Assembly (NCBI RefSeq): GCF_049316285.1
Contig: NZ_JBMOXA010000002.1
Span: 305,725-369,724, forward strand
DNA from: Rhodoferax_B sp049316285
GTDB taxonomy: Bacteria > Pseudomonadota > Gammaproteobacteria > Burkholderiales > Burkholderiaceae_C
DNA: 64,000 bases
Direction: 5' to 3'
A model generated the notes under the pieces. It made no database searches. It was not told where the DNA came from and was given only the letters and a program-made list of their open reading frames with translations. Shown piece after piece: positions 50,064 through 58,010 of the stretch. A program made the position numbers and the translations under genes. How positions within the stretch are numbered: position 1 is the first letter of the stretch; the number at the start of each line of letters is the position of its first letter.

Positions 50064-51056
50064 TCAGTCCGGCTTGATGTTGGCCGCCTTGATCACCTGC
50101 GCCCACTTGTCGACTTCGGCCTTCTGGAAGCTGGCAATCTGTGGGGGTGTCAGGTCGGCCGGCTCCATGCCGAAGTTCTTCAGCTTCTCCTGCATGTCTG
50201 GCTTGGCCAGGATGGTGCGGATTTCCTTGTGCAGACGCTCGATGACGGGTGCGGGTGTATTCGCCGGCACAAAAATGGCCTGCCACGACACCACTTCAAA
50301 GTCCTGCAAACCGGGCACTCCAGACTCGGCCACGGTGGGCACATCGGGCATGGAGGCCAGGCGTTTGGCCGAGGTCACGGCAATGGCGCGCAGCTTGCCG
50401 CTCTGTATGTGTGGGCCGGCCACCACGGTGGTGTCGAACATCATGTCGACCTGACCGCCGATCACGTCCTGAATCGCCGGGCCGCTGCCTTTGTAGGGAA
50501 TGTGTGTGAACTTCACGCCCGACTTGTAGGCCATCAGTTCCAGCGCCAGATGCTGCGAGGTGCCGGTGCCGGCCGAGGCCGACGACAAGCCGCCTGACGA
50601 CGCCTTGGCCTTGGCCGCATTCACCACGTCCTTGAGGGTCTTGTAGGGGCTGTTCTGGTTCACCACCAGCACCACCGGGTTGGTGCCGATCAAGGTGACC
50701 GGGGAGAACGATTTGATAGGGTCGTAGCCGATCTTCGGATACAGGCTGACGTTGATGGCATGCGAGCTGATGGTGCCGCCCAGCATGGTGTAGCCGTCCG
50801 GGGCCGCACGCGCCGCGATCTCCGAGCCCACGCTGCCGCCCGCGCCACCTTTGTTGTCGATGATCACCGAGGTGCCCAGCGTGGTGCCGAGTTGCTGCGC
50901 GATCAAGCGGCCCAACACGTCGGTCGTGCCACCCGCGGGAAACGGCACCAGATAGGTGATGGCCTTGCCCGTGGGCCAGTTGCCCTGTGCCCAGACCGGC
51001 AGGGCGGCGGCCGCCAAGGTGGCGACGGCGGTGTGTATAAGTGTGCGGCGTTGCAT
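50064..51056 (-). CDS. Bug family (TctC) solute-binding protein
   Basis: A 330-residue periplasmic protein. Signal: RRTLIHTAVATLAAAALPVWAQ. The Bug pattern includes ITYLVPFPAGGTTDVLGRL, VIIDNKGGAGGSVGSE and HIPYKGSGPAIQDVIGGQVD. No TctAB membrane genes are nearby. It is the last gene of the minus-strand group SDR-Bug-Bug at the edge of the uronate/aldarate region, but a terminator-like hairpin lies 35 bp upstream. The ATG at 51056 was chosen over an extension to 51110 because GAGGAG precedes it and the signal peptide begins there. Confidence 0.9.
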   Translation of the reverse strand: MQRRTLIHTAVATLAAAALPVWAQGNWPTGKAITYLVPFPAGGTTDVLGRLIAQQLGTTLGTSVIIDNKGGAGGSVGSEIAARAAPDGYTMLGGTISSHAINVSLYPKIGYDPIKSFSPVTLIGTNPVVLVVNQNSPYKTLKDVVNAAKAKASSGGLSSASAGTGTSQHLALELMAYKSGVKFTHIPYKGSGPAIQDVIGGQVDMMFDTTVVAGPHIQSGKLRAIAVTSAKRLASMPDVPTVAESGVPGLQDFEVVSWQAIFVPANTPAPVIERLHKEIRTILAKPDMQEKLKNFGMEPADLTPPQIASFQKAEVDKWAQVIKAANIKPD

Positions 51057-51084
51057 GCTAAATCTCCTCTGGTGCCTATAAGAA

Positions 51085-51117
51085 AAAATGCCCGCAGACG
51101 CCTGTTGCATCTGCGGG
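51085..51117 (-). terminator. terminator-like hairpin upstream of the Bug gene
   Basis: CCCGCAGA (51091-51098) / TCTGCGGG (51110-51117), followed on the minus strand by CATTTTTT. It would stop transcripts coming from the Bug gene at 51278, or act as an attenuator of the next Bug gene. Confidence 0.65.
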
Positions 51118-51189
51118 AACAGCTACTGTTTTAATAGTTTTAGCTGCGGTGTAGATCACCCCTGTCTTCACGCGTGGAACACTTTGGCC

Positions 51190-51271
51190 CTGGCTTTGCC
51201 AGGCCGCAGCTGTTGCCCCCTACAAGGGGGTTGGCGCAGCGACACAAAGTGCGCGAAGCCTGGGGGTGTTC
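51190..51271 (-). repeat. dispersed double-hairpin repeat, copy 1
   Basis: About 82 bp containing CTGGCTTTGCCAGGCC, then a CCCC-type hairpin (CCCCCTACAAGGGGG), then GGCGCAGCGACACAAAGTGC and GCGAAGCCTGGGGGTG. It sits just after the stop of the Bug gene at 51278 (minus strand) and is about 85% identical to copy 2. I associate such elements with Comamonadaceae genomes from general knowledge. Confidence 0.75.
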
Positions 51272-51277
51272 AACAGA

Positions 51278-52249
51278 TCAGGGTTTGATGTTGAGTTTGT
51301 TGATCAGGTCGCCAAAGTAGACGTTGTCCTTGGCCAGCGTTTCCTTGAAGGCGGCGCCGTCGGTGTAGACAAAGCCCAGGTTTTGCTTGTCCATGACTTC
51401 GCGCAGTGATGGCTCTTGCGCCGTCTTTGCGGTGAACTCGCGCAGCTTGGCCATCACTTCCGGTGGTGTGTTCTTCGGTGCGCCCAGGCCGCGCCAGGTG
51501 CCTATGCTCAGGTCAATGCCGCGTTCCTTGGCGGTGGGCACGTTTTCATAACCCTTGAGGCGTTTGTCGGCCATCACCACCAGCGTCTTCAGCTTGCCGC
51601 TTTGCACATGGGTCCAGACTTCGGCCGGGCTCACCGCCACGGCTTCGATATGGCCACCCAGCAGCGACAACACCGCAGGTGCCGCGCCCTGGTAGGGAAT
51701 GTGGTTGAACTTGGTGCCGGTCTTGTCCTGCAAGGCAGCGGCAGCCAAATGCCAGATGGAGCCGTTGCCCGAGTTGCCCACACGCACGGTTTCAGGCGAC
51801 TTCTTCGCAGCGGCGATGAACTCTTCAATCGTGTTCCACGGTGCATCGGCCTTGACGGTGATGGCGGCGGGATCGGAGTTCAATTGTGCGATTGGCTGGA
51901 AGTCGTCGTACTTGAACTTGGCCAGGCCCAGGTGCGGCAGCGTCAGCAACTCCACCGTCAACACGGCCAGTTTGTAGCCGTCTGGTTTGGAGTTGATGAC
52001 CTCGCTCCAGCCAATGGCACCGCCCGCGCCGGGCTTGTTCAGCACCACGATGGGCTGGTTGATGTGTTTGCGGCTGGCATCGGCAAACGCACGTGCCAGA
52101 CCGTCGGTGCCACCACCGGCTTGGTAGGGCACGAGCAATTCGATCTGGTGGTTAGGGTAGTCGCTTTGTGCCGAAGCTGGCGCGGCAAAACCAAAGCTCA
52201 GGGCGGCAGCGGCAAACACTGCGGCAAGGCGGGGGGCGGTAACTTTCAA
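51278..52249 (-). CDS. Bug family (TctC) solute-binding protein, TTG start
   Basis: A 323-residue periplasmic binding protein with signal KVTAPRLAAVFAAAALSFGFAAPASAQ. Bug hallmarks: IELLVPYQAGGGTDGLARAF, VVLNKPGAGGAIGWSE and HIPYQGAAPAVLSLLGG. No ATG is available near the signal peptide; the frame opens with TTG at 52279 and again at 52249. I choose 52249 because a GAGAGAGACA site lies 4 bases before it and the signal peptide follows directly. It lies downstream of the SDR gene on the same strand, with the second repeat copy between them. Confidence 0.87.
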   Translation of the reverse strand: MKVTAPRLAAVFAAAALSFGFAAPASAQSDYPNHQIELLVPYQAGGGTDGLARAFADASRKHINQPIVVLNKPGAGGAIGWSEVINSKPDGYKLAVLTVELLTLPHLGLAKFKYDDFQPIAQLNSDPAAITVKADAPWNTIEEFIAAAKKSPETVRVGNSGNGSIWHLAAAALQDKTGTKFNHIPYQGAAPAVLSLLGGHIEAVAVSPAEVWTHVQSGKLKTLVVMADKRLKGYENVPTAKERGIDLSIGTWRGLGAPKNTPPEVMAKLREFTAKTAQEPSLREVMDKQNLGFVYTDGAAFKETLAKDNVYFGDLINKLNIKP

Positions 52250-52341
52250 AATGTCTCTCTCTCGGTTAGTGGTGAACAAAAACTCTCGTCAGCGAGCCCT
52301 TATTAAGCTGGGCTCTGCAGTAGCGGGGGGACACCGTGGAA

Positions 52342-52423
52342 CTGGCTTTGCCAGGCCACCGGTGTCGCCCCTGCAAGGGGGTGGCGTAGCGACACGAAGT
52401 GCGCGAAGCCTGGGGAGTGCAAC
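52342..52423 (-). repeat. dispersed double-hairpin repeat, copy 2
   Basis: A second copy of the element at 51190, with CTGGCTTTGCCAGGCC and CCCCTGCAAGGGG, GGCGTAGCGACACGAAGTGC and GCGAAGCCTGGGG. It lies directly after the SDR stop (52427, minus strand). Both copies have the same orientation relative to the gene they follow. Confidence 0.75.
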
Positions 52424-52426
52424 AAG

Positions 52427-53191
52427 TTACGGCATGTATTGGCCGCCGTTGACTTCAATGATCTGTCCGGTCACGTAGCTGGACAAAACTTCGGACGCCA
52501 GGAACAGGAACGCGCCCGTGCATTCGTCGGCATCGCCCAGCCGGCCCATGGGAATACAGGATTTGAACGATTCCAGCATCGCCGGCGTGGAGTAGCGGTC
52601 GTGGAATGGCGTGACGATCACGCCCGGCGCCACCGCGTTCACGCGGATCTTGTCGCCCACCAGTTCCTTGGCCAGGCCACGCGTGGCCGTGCTCACAAAA
52701 CCCTTAGCACCGGCGTACAGGTAAGCACCGGGGCCGCCGCCGTGGCGCGCGGCCACCGAGGTCACGTTGATGATGTTGCCACCCTGGCCGCGTGCGCGCA
52801 TCAGCGGCACCACTTCGCGGCAGAAGGCCAGCACGGACAGGGCGTTGATGTGCAGGATGTCGTCGAACAACGCGTCGCTCATCTCGGCGATTGGCACGCG
52901 CTGCACCAGGCCACCGGCGTTGTTGATGAGGATGTCGATGTGGCCGAAGGCTTGGACGCTTTTGGCGACGGCGGTTTTGATGGCCTGGCTGTCGCGCACA
53001 TCGGCTTGCACGGTCACGGCTTCGCCACCGGCGGCCTGGATATCGGCGGCCACGGCGCTGGCGGCAGCTTCAGACTGGTTGTAGTGCACCACCACCTTGG
53101 CGCCGCGTGCGCCGAAGGCTTTGGCCACGGCTGCGCCAATGCCAGTGCTGGCGCCGGTCACGAGTACAACTTTGCCTTTGAGGTCTTCCAT
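52427..53191 (-). CDS. SDR family oxidoreductase (3-oxoacyl-ACP reductase-like)
   Basis: A 254-residue classical SDR. TGASTGIG (residues 12-19), NNAGGLV, the catalytic Ser in NVTSVAARHGGG, and Tyr/Lys in YLYAGAKG (Y-x-x-x-K) are visible. The substrate is unknown; members of this group oxidise sugars, sugar acids or polyols. A copy of the 13-bp GntR-type motif lies 127 bp upstream (53318-53330), which ties the gene to the uronate/aldarate regulon. It would start an operon continuing into the Bug gene at 51278. Confidence 0.88.
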   Translation of the reverse strand: MEDLKGKVVLVTGASTGIGAAVAKAFGARGAKVVVHYNQSEAAASAVAADIQAAGGEAVTVQADVRDSQAIKTAVAKSVQAFGHIDILINNAGGLVQRVPIAEMSDALFDDILHINALSVLAFCREVVPLMRARGQGGNIINVTSVAARHGGGPGAYLYAGAKGFVSTATRGLAKELVGDKIRVNAVAPGVIVTPFHDRYSTPAMLESFKSCIPMGRLGDADECTGAFLFLASEVLSSYVTGQIIEVNGGQYMP

Positions 53192-53317
53192 GAAGATTCT
53201 TCCCTGGTGAGATGGTTTGCAGATTCAAAAGAATGCCTTGCACGGGGTGCAGGCCACATGACAGCCACACACGCCGAAGGCGTGCAGCAGCGCAGATATG
53301 GGTGTCGATTCTGTTAA

Positions 53318-53330
53318 GTCATCGTACAAC
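53318..53330 (-). promoter_or_regulatory. GntR site A (upstream of SDR unit)
   Basis: Minus strand GTTGTACGATGAC, one of four matches to GTYRTANGWTGWC in this region. It is about 127 bp before the SDR start. Confidence 0.65.
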
Positions 53331-53401
53331 TAAAGACATTAGCTGCTGGTTCGGGAAAACCCGGTTCCCGGGCCTTCAGCGTGTGAATGCTGCAACAAAT
53401 A

Positions 53402-53455
53402 AAACGCCTGCCATCCCCCGCTGCTTGATCTGCTTTGGGGAAATGGCAGGCGTTT
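53402..53455 (-). terminator. terminator downstream of GntR gene
   Basis: Long stem AAACGCCTGCCAT (53402-53414) / ATGGCAGGCGTTT (53443-53455) with an inner CCCC/GGGG extension. The minus strand continues TTTTATTTG. It lies 48 bp after the GntR stop. Together with site A it accounts for most of the 312-bp gap 53192-53503. Confidence 0.85.
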
Positions 53456-53503
53456 CGAGAGGGCTGCGCCGCTTGTGTTTTTTGTACGCGCTGAATGGCG
53501 TTG

Positions 53504-54307
53504 TCAGCCCTTGAGCATGGTCTCGGGCGGCTGGCTTTTGCGCAGGCGCTCGCGGCTGTTCGACAAATGGGTGCGCATGGCCGCGCGGGCCGATTCGGAG
53601 TCTTGCTGGCGGATCGCGGCGTAGATGTTTTCGTGCTCGCCATGCACACGCAGCAGGTATTGCAAACGGCCCTCGGGTGCGTTTTGCAAGGTGTTCACGC
53701 GTGTGCGCGGAATGATCATCGTGCCCAGGTAGGTCATCAGGTCGGCAAAGTGCTGGTTGCCGGTGGAGCGGGCCACTTCCATGTGGAACTGGAAGTCGGA
53801 GGGCACGGCGTCCTGGTCGTTCTGGATGGCGTCGTGAAAGCCTTTCAACGCGTTTTCCAGTTGCACCAGATTGGCCGGAGTACGCCGCTGGGCGGCCAGG
53901 CCGGCAGCTTCGGTTTCCAGGCTGATGCGCAACTCCAGCAGCGCGATGACATCGGCCACGGTGGCAAAGTCTTCGGGCGCAATCTTGAAGTTGCCGGATT
54001 CGGGTGGCGCAATCACAAAGGTGCCAATGCCGTGCCGCGTCTCCACAAGACCAGAGGCCTGCAGGCGCGAGATGGCTTCGCGCACCACGGTTCGACTGAC
54101 GTCGAAGCGGGTCATGATTTCGGCTTCGGTGGGCAGTTTGTCGCCTTGCTGCAACTGGCCCTGGCGGATGCTGCCCGACAGGTTGTCAACAACTTCGGAA
54201 ACCAGGCCGCGTGCGCGGCGTGTGCGTGGCATGCCCGTGTCAACGCCAGCGGGCACGGCGGGCGCAGCGACGCCGCCGGGTGGTGAAATGTGGGTGTTAG
54301 ATTCCAT
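53504..54307 (-). CDS. GntR family regulator, FadR (FCD) subfamily
   Basis: A 267-residue regulator. After a Pro/Ala-rich leader of about 30 residues, the winged helix spans about 35-95 (GDKLPTEAEIMTRFDVSRTVVREAISRLQASGLVETRHGIGTFV). The FCD ligand domain follows (LLELRISLETEAAGLAAQRR, DFQFHMEVARSTGN, VHGEHENIYAAI), with the Asp/His residues that bind metal in such domains. FCD regulators often sense sugar acids. Matches to a common 13-bp motif lie upstream of this gene, the SDR, the TRAP1 genes and the udh operon. I infer that it is the local repressor, with uronate or aldarate as likely inducer. The start MESNTHIS was chosen; the upstream frame contains site B. Confidence 0.88.
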   Translation of the reverse strand: MESNTHISPPGGVAAPAVPAGVDTGMPRTRRARGLVSEVVDNLSGSIRQGQLQQGDKLPTEAEIMTRFDVSRTVVREAISRLQASGLVETRHGIGTFVIAPPESGNFKIAPEDFATVADVIALLELRISLETEAAGLAAQRRTPANLVQLENALKGFHDAIQNDQDAVPSDFQFHMEVARSTGNQHFADLMTYLGTMIIPRTRVNTLQNAPEGRLQYLLRVHGEHENIYAAIRQQDSESARAAMRTHLSNSRERLRKSQPPETMLKG

Positions 54308-54351
54308 CAGGGATTTGCATGTGTCGCGAGTCGGACTCGTTTTTATTATCG

Positions 54352-54364
54352 GACAACGTATGAC
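54352..54364 (-). promoter_or_regulatory. GntR site B (upstream of gntR)
   Basis: Minus strand GTCATACGTTGTC, 45 bp before the gntR start, suggesting autoregulation. A perfect palindrome CGAGTC-G-GACTCG (54327-54339) lies between the site and the start and may form a leader hairpin. Confidence 0.7.
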
Positions 54365-54486
54365 TGATGTGCTCAGTAACGCGCTCACTGTAGCAAAGGC
54401 CAAGTAAAAGTCCAGCCTGTGCGGGGCTATCTTGTAAGAGGCTGTTGTGCCGAAGATTCACGCTGGAATTCTCTGGCGGTGAAAAA

Positions 54487-54525
54487 AAGTCCCAGGCGGC
54501 AGGTGTGGGGGCCGGGCTGGGACTT
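54487..54525 (-). terminator. terminator of TRAP unit 1
   Basis: AAGTCCCAG (54487-54495) / CTGGGACTT (54517-54525); the minus strand continues with a run of T at 54482-54488. It lies 33 bp after the dctM stop. Confidence 0.8.
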
Positions 54526-54557
54526 GCTGGGTTTGAGGCGACAGGCTGGGCGCGCGG

Positions 54558-55910
54558 CTAATGCACCGGATGCCCGGTGATCAGCGACGGCAGCCAGGTG
54601 GAGAACGCCGGCACATAGGTCACCAGGTTGATCGCAATCCATATCGCCAGGTAATACGGCCAGGCGGTTTTGGTGGCCTCACCAATCGAGATGTCGCCGA
54701 TGGCGCAGCCGACAAACTGCACCGTGCCCACGGGCGGGTGCACCAGGCCCAGAGCGCAGTTGAGCAGCAGCATCATGCCGAACTGCACCGGGCCCACGTC
54801 CATTTGCATGGCCAGCGGCAGGAACAGCGGGGTGGTGATCAAGATGTGCGCGGCCATGTCCAGGAAGATGCCCAGGAAGATCTGGATGATGTTGATGTAC
54901 AGCAGCATCAGCCATGGCGTTTGTGTGGCGTGCATCAGTGCGCTTTCAATTGCCTCCGGGATTTCCAGGTAGGCCATTTGCCAGCGCAGCATGTTGGACA
55001 CACCAATCAGCAGCAGGATCACGCCTGTGGTCTTGGAGGCTTTCTTCAGCGACTTGACGAGTTTTTCCTTGCTCATGGTGCGGTAGATCACGGCCGTGAG
55101 GAACAGCGAATACGCCACCGCAATCGCCGCCGCTTCGGTGGCGGTGGTGACACCACCCATCACGCAGCCCAGGATCACCACGATCACCATCAGGCCCGGG
55201 ATCGCGGCGATGAAGGTGGTCAGCACGGCCTTCCAGCCGGGGAAACGTTCCAGCATGGAGGAGCCGTCGGCGCGCTTGGGGAAACCGTTGCGCACGGCTT
55301 GCCAGTAGGCGGCGATCAACATACACACCATGATCCAGAACACCGGCACCAGGCCGGCGAACATCAGGTCACCGATGGACACGCCGCGGATCACGTCGCC
55401 GCCTATGGTGCCGGCCGCCGCCTGCGCGGCAAACGCGTAGATGATCATGTTGTGCGACGTGGGCATCAGCGCGCCGGTGAGCGAGGCGTGGGTGGTCACG
55501 TTCACGGCGTAGTCGGCGCTATAACCTTCGCGCTTCATGATGGGAATCATCACGCCGCCCATGGCCGAGGTGTCGGCAATCGGCGAGCCGGAGACGCCGC
55601 CGAACAGCGTGCTGGCCATGACGTTGGCCAGGCCCAGCCCGCCCTTCATGTGACCGACCATGCTGCGTGCGAAGTCGAGAATCTTGTCGGCAATGCCGCC
55701 GTGCAGCATCAGTTCGCCCGAGAAGATGAAGAACGGAATCGCCAGGAAGGAAAACACGTTCATGCCGGAGACCATCATCTGCATGGCGGTGGCCAGGGGC
55801 AGGCCCTCCACGGCAAAGGTGGCCAGGCAACTCAGGCCGATGGCAAACGCCACCGGCACCCCAAGTGCCAGAAAGAGCGCGAAGCTCAGGGAAAGTACAG
55901 CGAGTTCCAT
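54558..55910 (-). CDS. TRAP transporter large permease (DctM-type), unit 1
   Basis: A 450-residue membrane protein with about 12 helices. DctM signatures: ELAVLSLSFALFLALGVPVAFAIGL, FLAIPFFIFSGELMLHGGIADKI, SGSPIADTSAMGGVMIPIMKREGY and HPPVGTVQFVGCAIGDISIGE. With the small permease and binding protein upstream it forms a Na+-driven importer, probably of a sugar acid. It is close in sequence to the second DctM at 61456. Order on the minus strand is dctP-dctQ-dctM. Confidence 0.93.
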   Translation of the reverse strand: MELAVLSLSFALFLALGVPVAFAIGLSCLATFAVEGLPLATAMQMMVSGMNVFSFLAIPFFIFSGELMLHGGIADKILDFARSMVGHMKGGLGLANVMASTLFGGVSGSPIADTSAMGGVMIPIMKREGYSADYAVNVTTHASLTGALMPTSHNMIIYAFAAQAAAGTIGGDVIRGVSIGDLMFAGLVPVFWIMVCMLIAAYWQAVRNGFPKRADGSSMLERFPGWKAVLTTFIAAIPGLMVIVVILGCVMGGVTTATEAAAIAVAYSLFLTAVIYRTMSKEKLVKSLKKASKTTGVILLLIGVSNMLRWQMAYLEIPEAIESALMHATQTPWLMLLYINIIQIFLGIFLDMAAHILITTPLFLPLAMQMDVGPVQFGMMLLLNCALGLVHPPVGTVQFVGCAIGDISIGEATKTAWPYYLAIWIAINLVTYVPAFSTWLPSLITGHPVH

Positions 55911-55912
55911 GA

Positions 55913-56395
55913 TCAGGCCTGGGTTTTATTCGTGAACAGTGCCAGCATGTGCTTGACTGAAAACAGGATGATGAGAACGCCCGCAATCATCGGCGGCACG
56001 TAGCGCCAGGCCTCGGAAATGCCCAGCGTGGGAATGGTGTCGTGGCGTGTCGAGGTGGCCATGTGTTCACAGCCCCACAGCAAGATGACGGCAAACGAGA
56101 TGGTGAGCAGTTGCACCACCACCAGACACAGGAACTGCGCCTTTTCGGGCAGCAGCTTGACCACCGAGTCCAGGCCGATGTGGCCCGCGTCATGCACGCC
56201 AGAAGCAGCACCAAACATGGCGACCGAGATCACCAGCAGCAATGCCACTTGTTCGACGTAGGGTGGGGCGTCATTAAAGGCGTAACGCATGATCACGCCG
56301 TAGATGACCACGATGCCCAAAGCCGCCAGGCAAGCGCTGGCCGCACGCAGCACCCAATTGGACAGGTGCTCGTTGATTGAATTGAAGAGATCCAT
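55913..56395 (-). CDS. TRAP transporter small permease (DctQ-type), unit 1
   Basis: A 160-residue protein with four membrane helices. The pattern VIYGVIMRYAFNDAPPYVEQVALLLVISVAMFGAASGVHDAGHIGLD is typical of DctQ proteins. It anchors the large subunit and lies 2 bp upstream of dctM. The start MDLFNSI was chosen over an unconserved extension to 56452. Confidence 0.9.
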   Translation of the reverse strand: MDLFNSINEHLSNWVLRAASACLAALGIVVIYGVIMRYAFNDAPPYVEQVALLLVISVAMFGAASGVHDAGHIGLDSVVKLLPEKAQFLCLVVVQLLTISFAVILLWGCEHMATSTRHDTIPTLGISEAWRYVPPMIAGVLIILFSVKHMLALFTNKTQA

Positions 56396-56502
56396 GGGAT
56401 GGCTTTCTGCTGTTGCACCGCGACGCCGGACAGCCTGCCGGATGCGGGGCAAAAGCCCTGCATCGCGGCAAGCGGTCCGGCGCTGAATTGCGGTGCGTCG
56501 GC

Positions 56503-57489
56503 TTACTTGACGTTGACGATCTCTTGCACCAGCGACTTCAGTTCAGGCGTGCTGGCAAATTTGTCCCAGACCGGCTTTTCGGCGTTGACGAAGCTGGTCT
56601 TGTCGATTTCCGTTGCGGGAACGATCTTCGCGCCGCCCTTGAGCACGGCCGCCTTGGCTTCTTTTTCCTTGGCATCCCACAGGGTCACGTAGTAGGCCAC
56701 CGAAGCCTTGGCCGACTTGCGCAGGCCGGCTTGCTCGGCGGGTGTCAGCGTGTCCCACACCTTCTTGGAGAACACCACCACTTCTGGCGTCATCACGTGC
56801 ATGGTTTCCGAGAACACGCCGGCGGACTCGTAGTGCTTGGCTTCTTCGTAGGACGGGATGTTGTTTTCAGCGGCGTCGACCAGGCCGGTCTTGAGGCCGG
56901 AGTAGACCTCGGCCATGGGCATGGGGGCGGGGGAGGCGCCCATGGCGGCGACCATGGCCACCGACAGATCGGATGGCTGCACGCGGATCTTCAGGCCCTT
57001 CATGTCGGCCACGGTCTTGATCGGCTTCTTGGCGTACATGGAGCGCGAACCACTCTCGTACATGGCCAGGCCGACAAAACCCGCCTTGTCGAAGGCGGCC
57101 AGGATCTTGTCGCCTTCAGCGCCGTAGATGGCTTTGCGGAAGTGAGCCAGGTCACGGAAGATGAACGGGAACGACGGCACCATGGACTCGGGCACGATGC
57201 CGTTGAACGAGGCCAGGCTCACGCGCACCATGTCGATGGCGCCGATCTTGACCTGTTCGACGGTGTCCTTTTCAGAACCCAGCGAGCTGTCGCCAAACAC
57301 CTTGATGGTGTCTTTGCCGCCGGTGGCTTTGTTGAGTTCCTCGCCCATGTACTTCACCGCCATATTGGTGGGGAAGTCCTTGGAGTGGACATCGGCCGAA
57401 CGGAAGGTTCGTGCAGACACCTGGCCGCTGACGGCGCAGACGGCTGCAGCCGCGATCAGGCTGAGTAAGGTGCGGTTGAATTTACGCAT
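56503..57489 (-). CDS. TRAP transporter solute-binding protein (DctP-type), unit 1
   Basis: A 328-residue periplasmic protein with signal LLSLIAAAAVCAVSGQVSA. DctP-family motifs: FRSADVHSKDFPTNMAVKYMGEEL, KVFGDSSLGSEKDTVEQVKIGAIDMVRV, MKGLKIRVQPSDLSVAMVAAMGASPAPMPMAEVYSGLKTGLVDAAENNIPSYEEAKHYE. The Arg in IRVQ binds the substrate carboxylate. It is strongly similar to the protein at 59806, so the two systems probably bind related acids such as galacturonate and glucuronate or aldarates. It is the first gene of TRAP unit 1. Confidence 0.93.
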   Translation of the reverse strand: MRKFNRTLLSLIAAAAVCAVSGQVSARTFRSADVHSKDFPTNMAVKYMGEELNKATGGKDTIKVFGDSSLGSEKDTVEQVKIGAIDMVRVSLASFNGIVPESMVPSFPFIFRDLAHFRKAIYGAEGDKILAAFDKAGFVGLAMYESGSRSMYAKKPIKTVADMKGLKIRVQPSDLSVAMVAAMGASPAPMPMAEVYSGLKTGLVDAAENNIPSYEEAKHYESAGVFSETMHVMTPEVVVFSKKVWDTLTPAEQAGLRKSAKASVAYYVTLWDAKEKEAKAAVLKGGAKIVPATEIDKTSFVNAEKPVWDKFASTPELKSLVQEIVNVK

Positions 57490-57696
57490 GGTTGAGCTCC
57501 TTGTTGTATATAGGTTTGAGCGTCGAGGGATGGCCAGCGATGTGCGGTTTTTAATTGCCCATAGCTGCGCCGGTGAACGGCTTTGGAAAAGCCGGATAGG
57601 GGTCGGTGGGGTGTTGCAGAAGCTTGCCGCTGTTGCCCTGAGGCAATGGGCGAGTGATCAACATGTAGCGATTTACCGAGAAACTGTCATTTATCA

Positions 57697-57709
57697 GTCA
57701 TCCTATAAC
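57697..57709 (-). promoter_or_regulatory. GntR site D (TRAP unit 1)
   Basis: Minus strand GTTATAGGATGAC, about 208 bp before the dctP start. It overlaps the -10 element of the predicted minus-strand promoter, as expected for repression. Confidence 0.6.
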
Positions 57710-57729
57710 TTAAAGCCAAAGCAAGACAA
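57702..57729 (-). promoter_or_regulatory. predicted promoter of TRAP unit 1
   Basis: Minus strand TTGTCT (57724-57729), a 16-base spacer, then TATAGG (57702-57707). Both hexamers match the sigma-70 consensus at four of six positions or better. Confidence 0.45.
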
Positions 57730-57871
57730 CGGGTTTACCCGTAATAGGATGTCCCCAACGGGATGCGAAACTAGCGACCGAGTTGAGTTGCCTGCTGTCC
57801 TGATTGGCTTTTCGCTTTGATCCAAGATCGATTTGAGATCCATTCCTAGGGTATGTCAGGAGAAAAAGCGC

Positions 57872-57900
57872 TTGACAAAGCCCTGCCAAATCTTGAAAAT
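57872..57900 (+). promoter_or_regulatory. predicted promoter of the udh operon
   Basis: TTGACA (57872-57877), exact -35 consensus, then 17 bases and GAAAAT (57895-57900, four of six). GntR site C starts 13 bp downstream, near the expected transcription start. The palindrome at 57892-57906 overlaps the -10. Confidence 0.6.
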
Positions 57901-57912
57901 TTCAAGTCATCA

Positions 57913-57925
57913 GACAACGTACGAC
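57913..57925 (-). promoter_or_regulatory. GntR site C (udh operon)
   Basis: Minus strand GTCGTACGTTGTC, flanked by CATCA and TGATG on the two sides; 86 bp before the udh start. Its position over the start of transcription suits a repressor. Confidence 0.7.
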
Positions 57926-58010
57926 TGATGTGTTGGCCGGAAATGTACAGGCCCTCTTGCCCGGCGGCGCCCGTCCAGCCCATCCTTTATTCCCTCTAGA
58001 GAAGTAAAAA

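Larger units (their letters stand above)
57490..58010. other. 521-bp divergent control region of both TRAP units
   Basis: No gene. The gap separates dctP (minus) from udh (plus) and is AT-richer than its surroundings. It holds two GntR-type sites (57697-57709 and 57913-57925), one promoter candidate for each direction, and a perfect palindrome CTTGAAA-A-TTTCAAG at 57892-57906. The left third (57490-57660) shows nothing recognisable. Confidence 0.7.

Noticed and set aside
57161..57820. Plus-strand frame of 219 codons covering the end of dctP and the divergent gap
   Set aside because: It is antisense to dctP for most of its length and its tail crosses the promoter region with GntR site D; no domain is visible.
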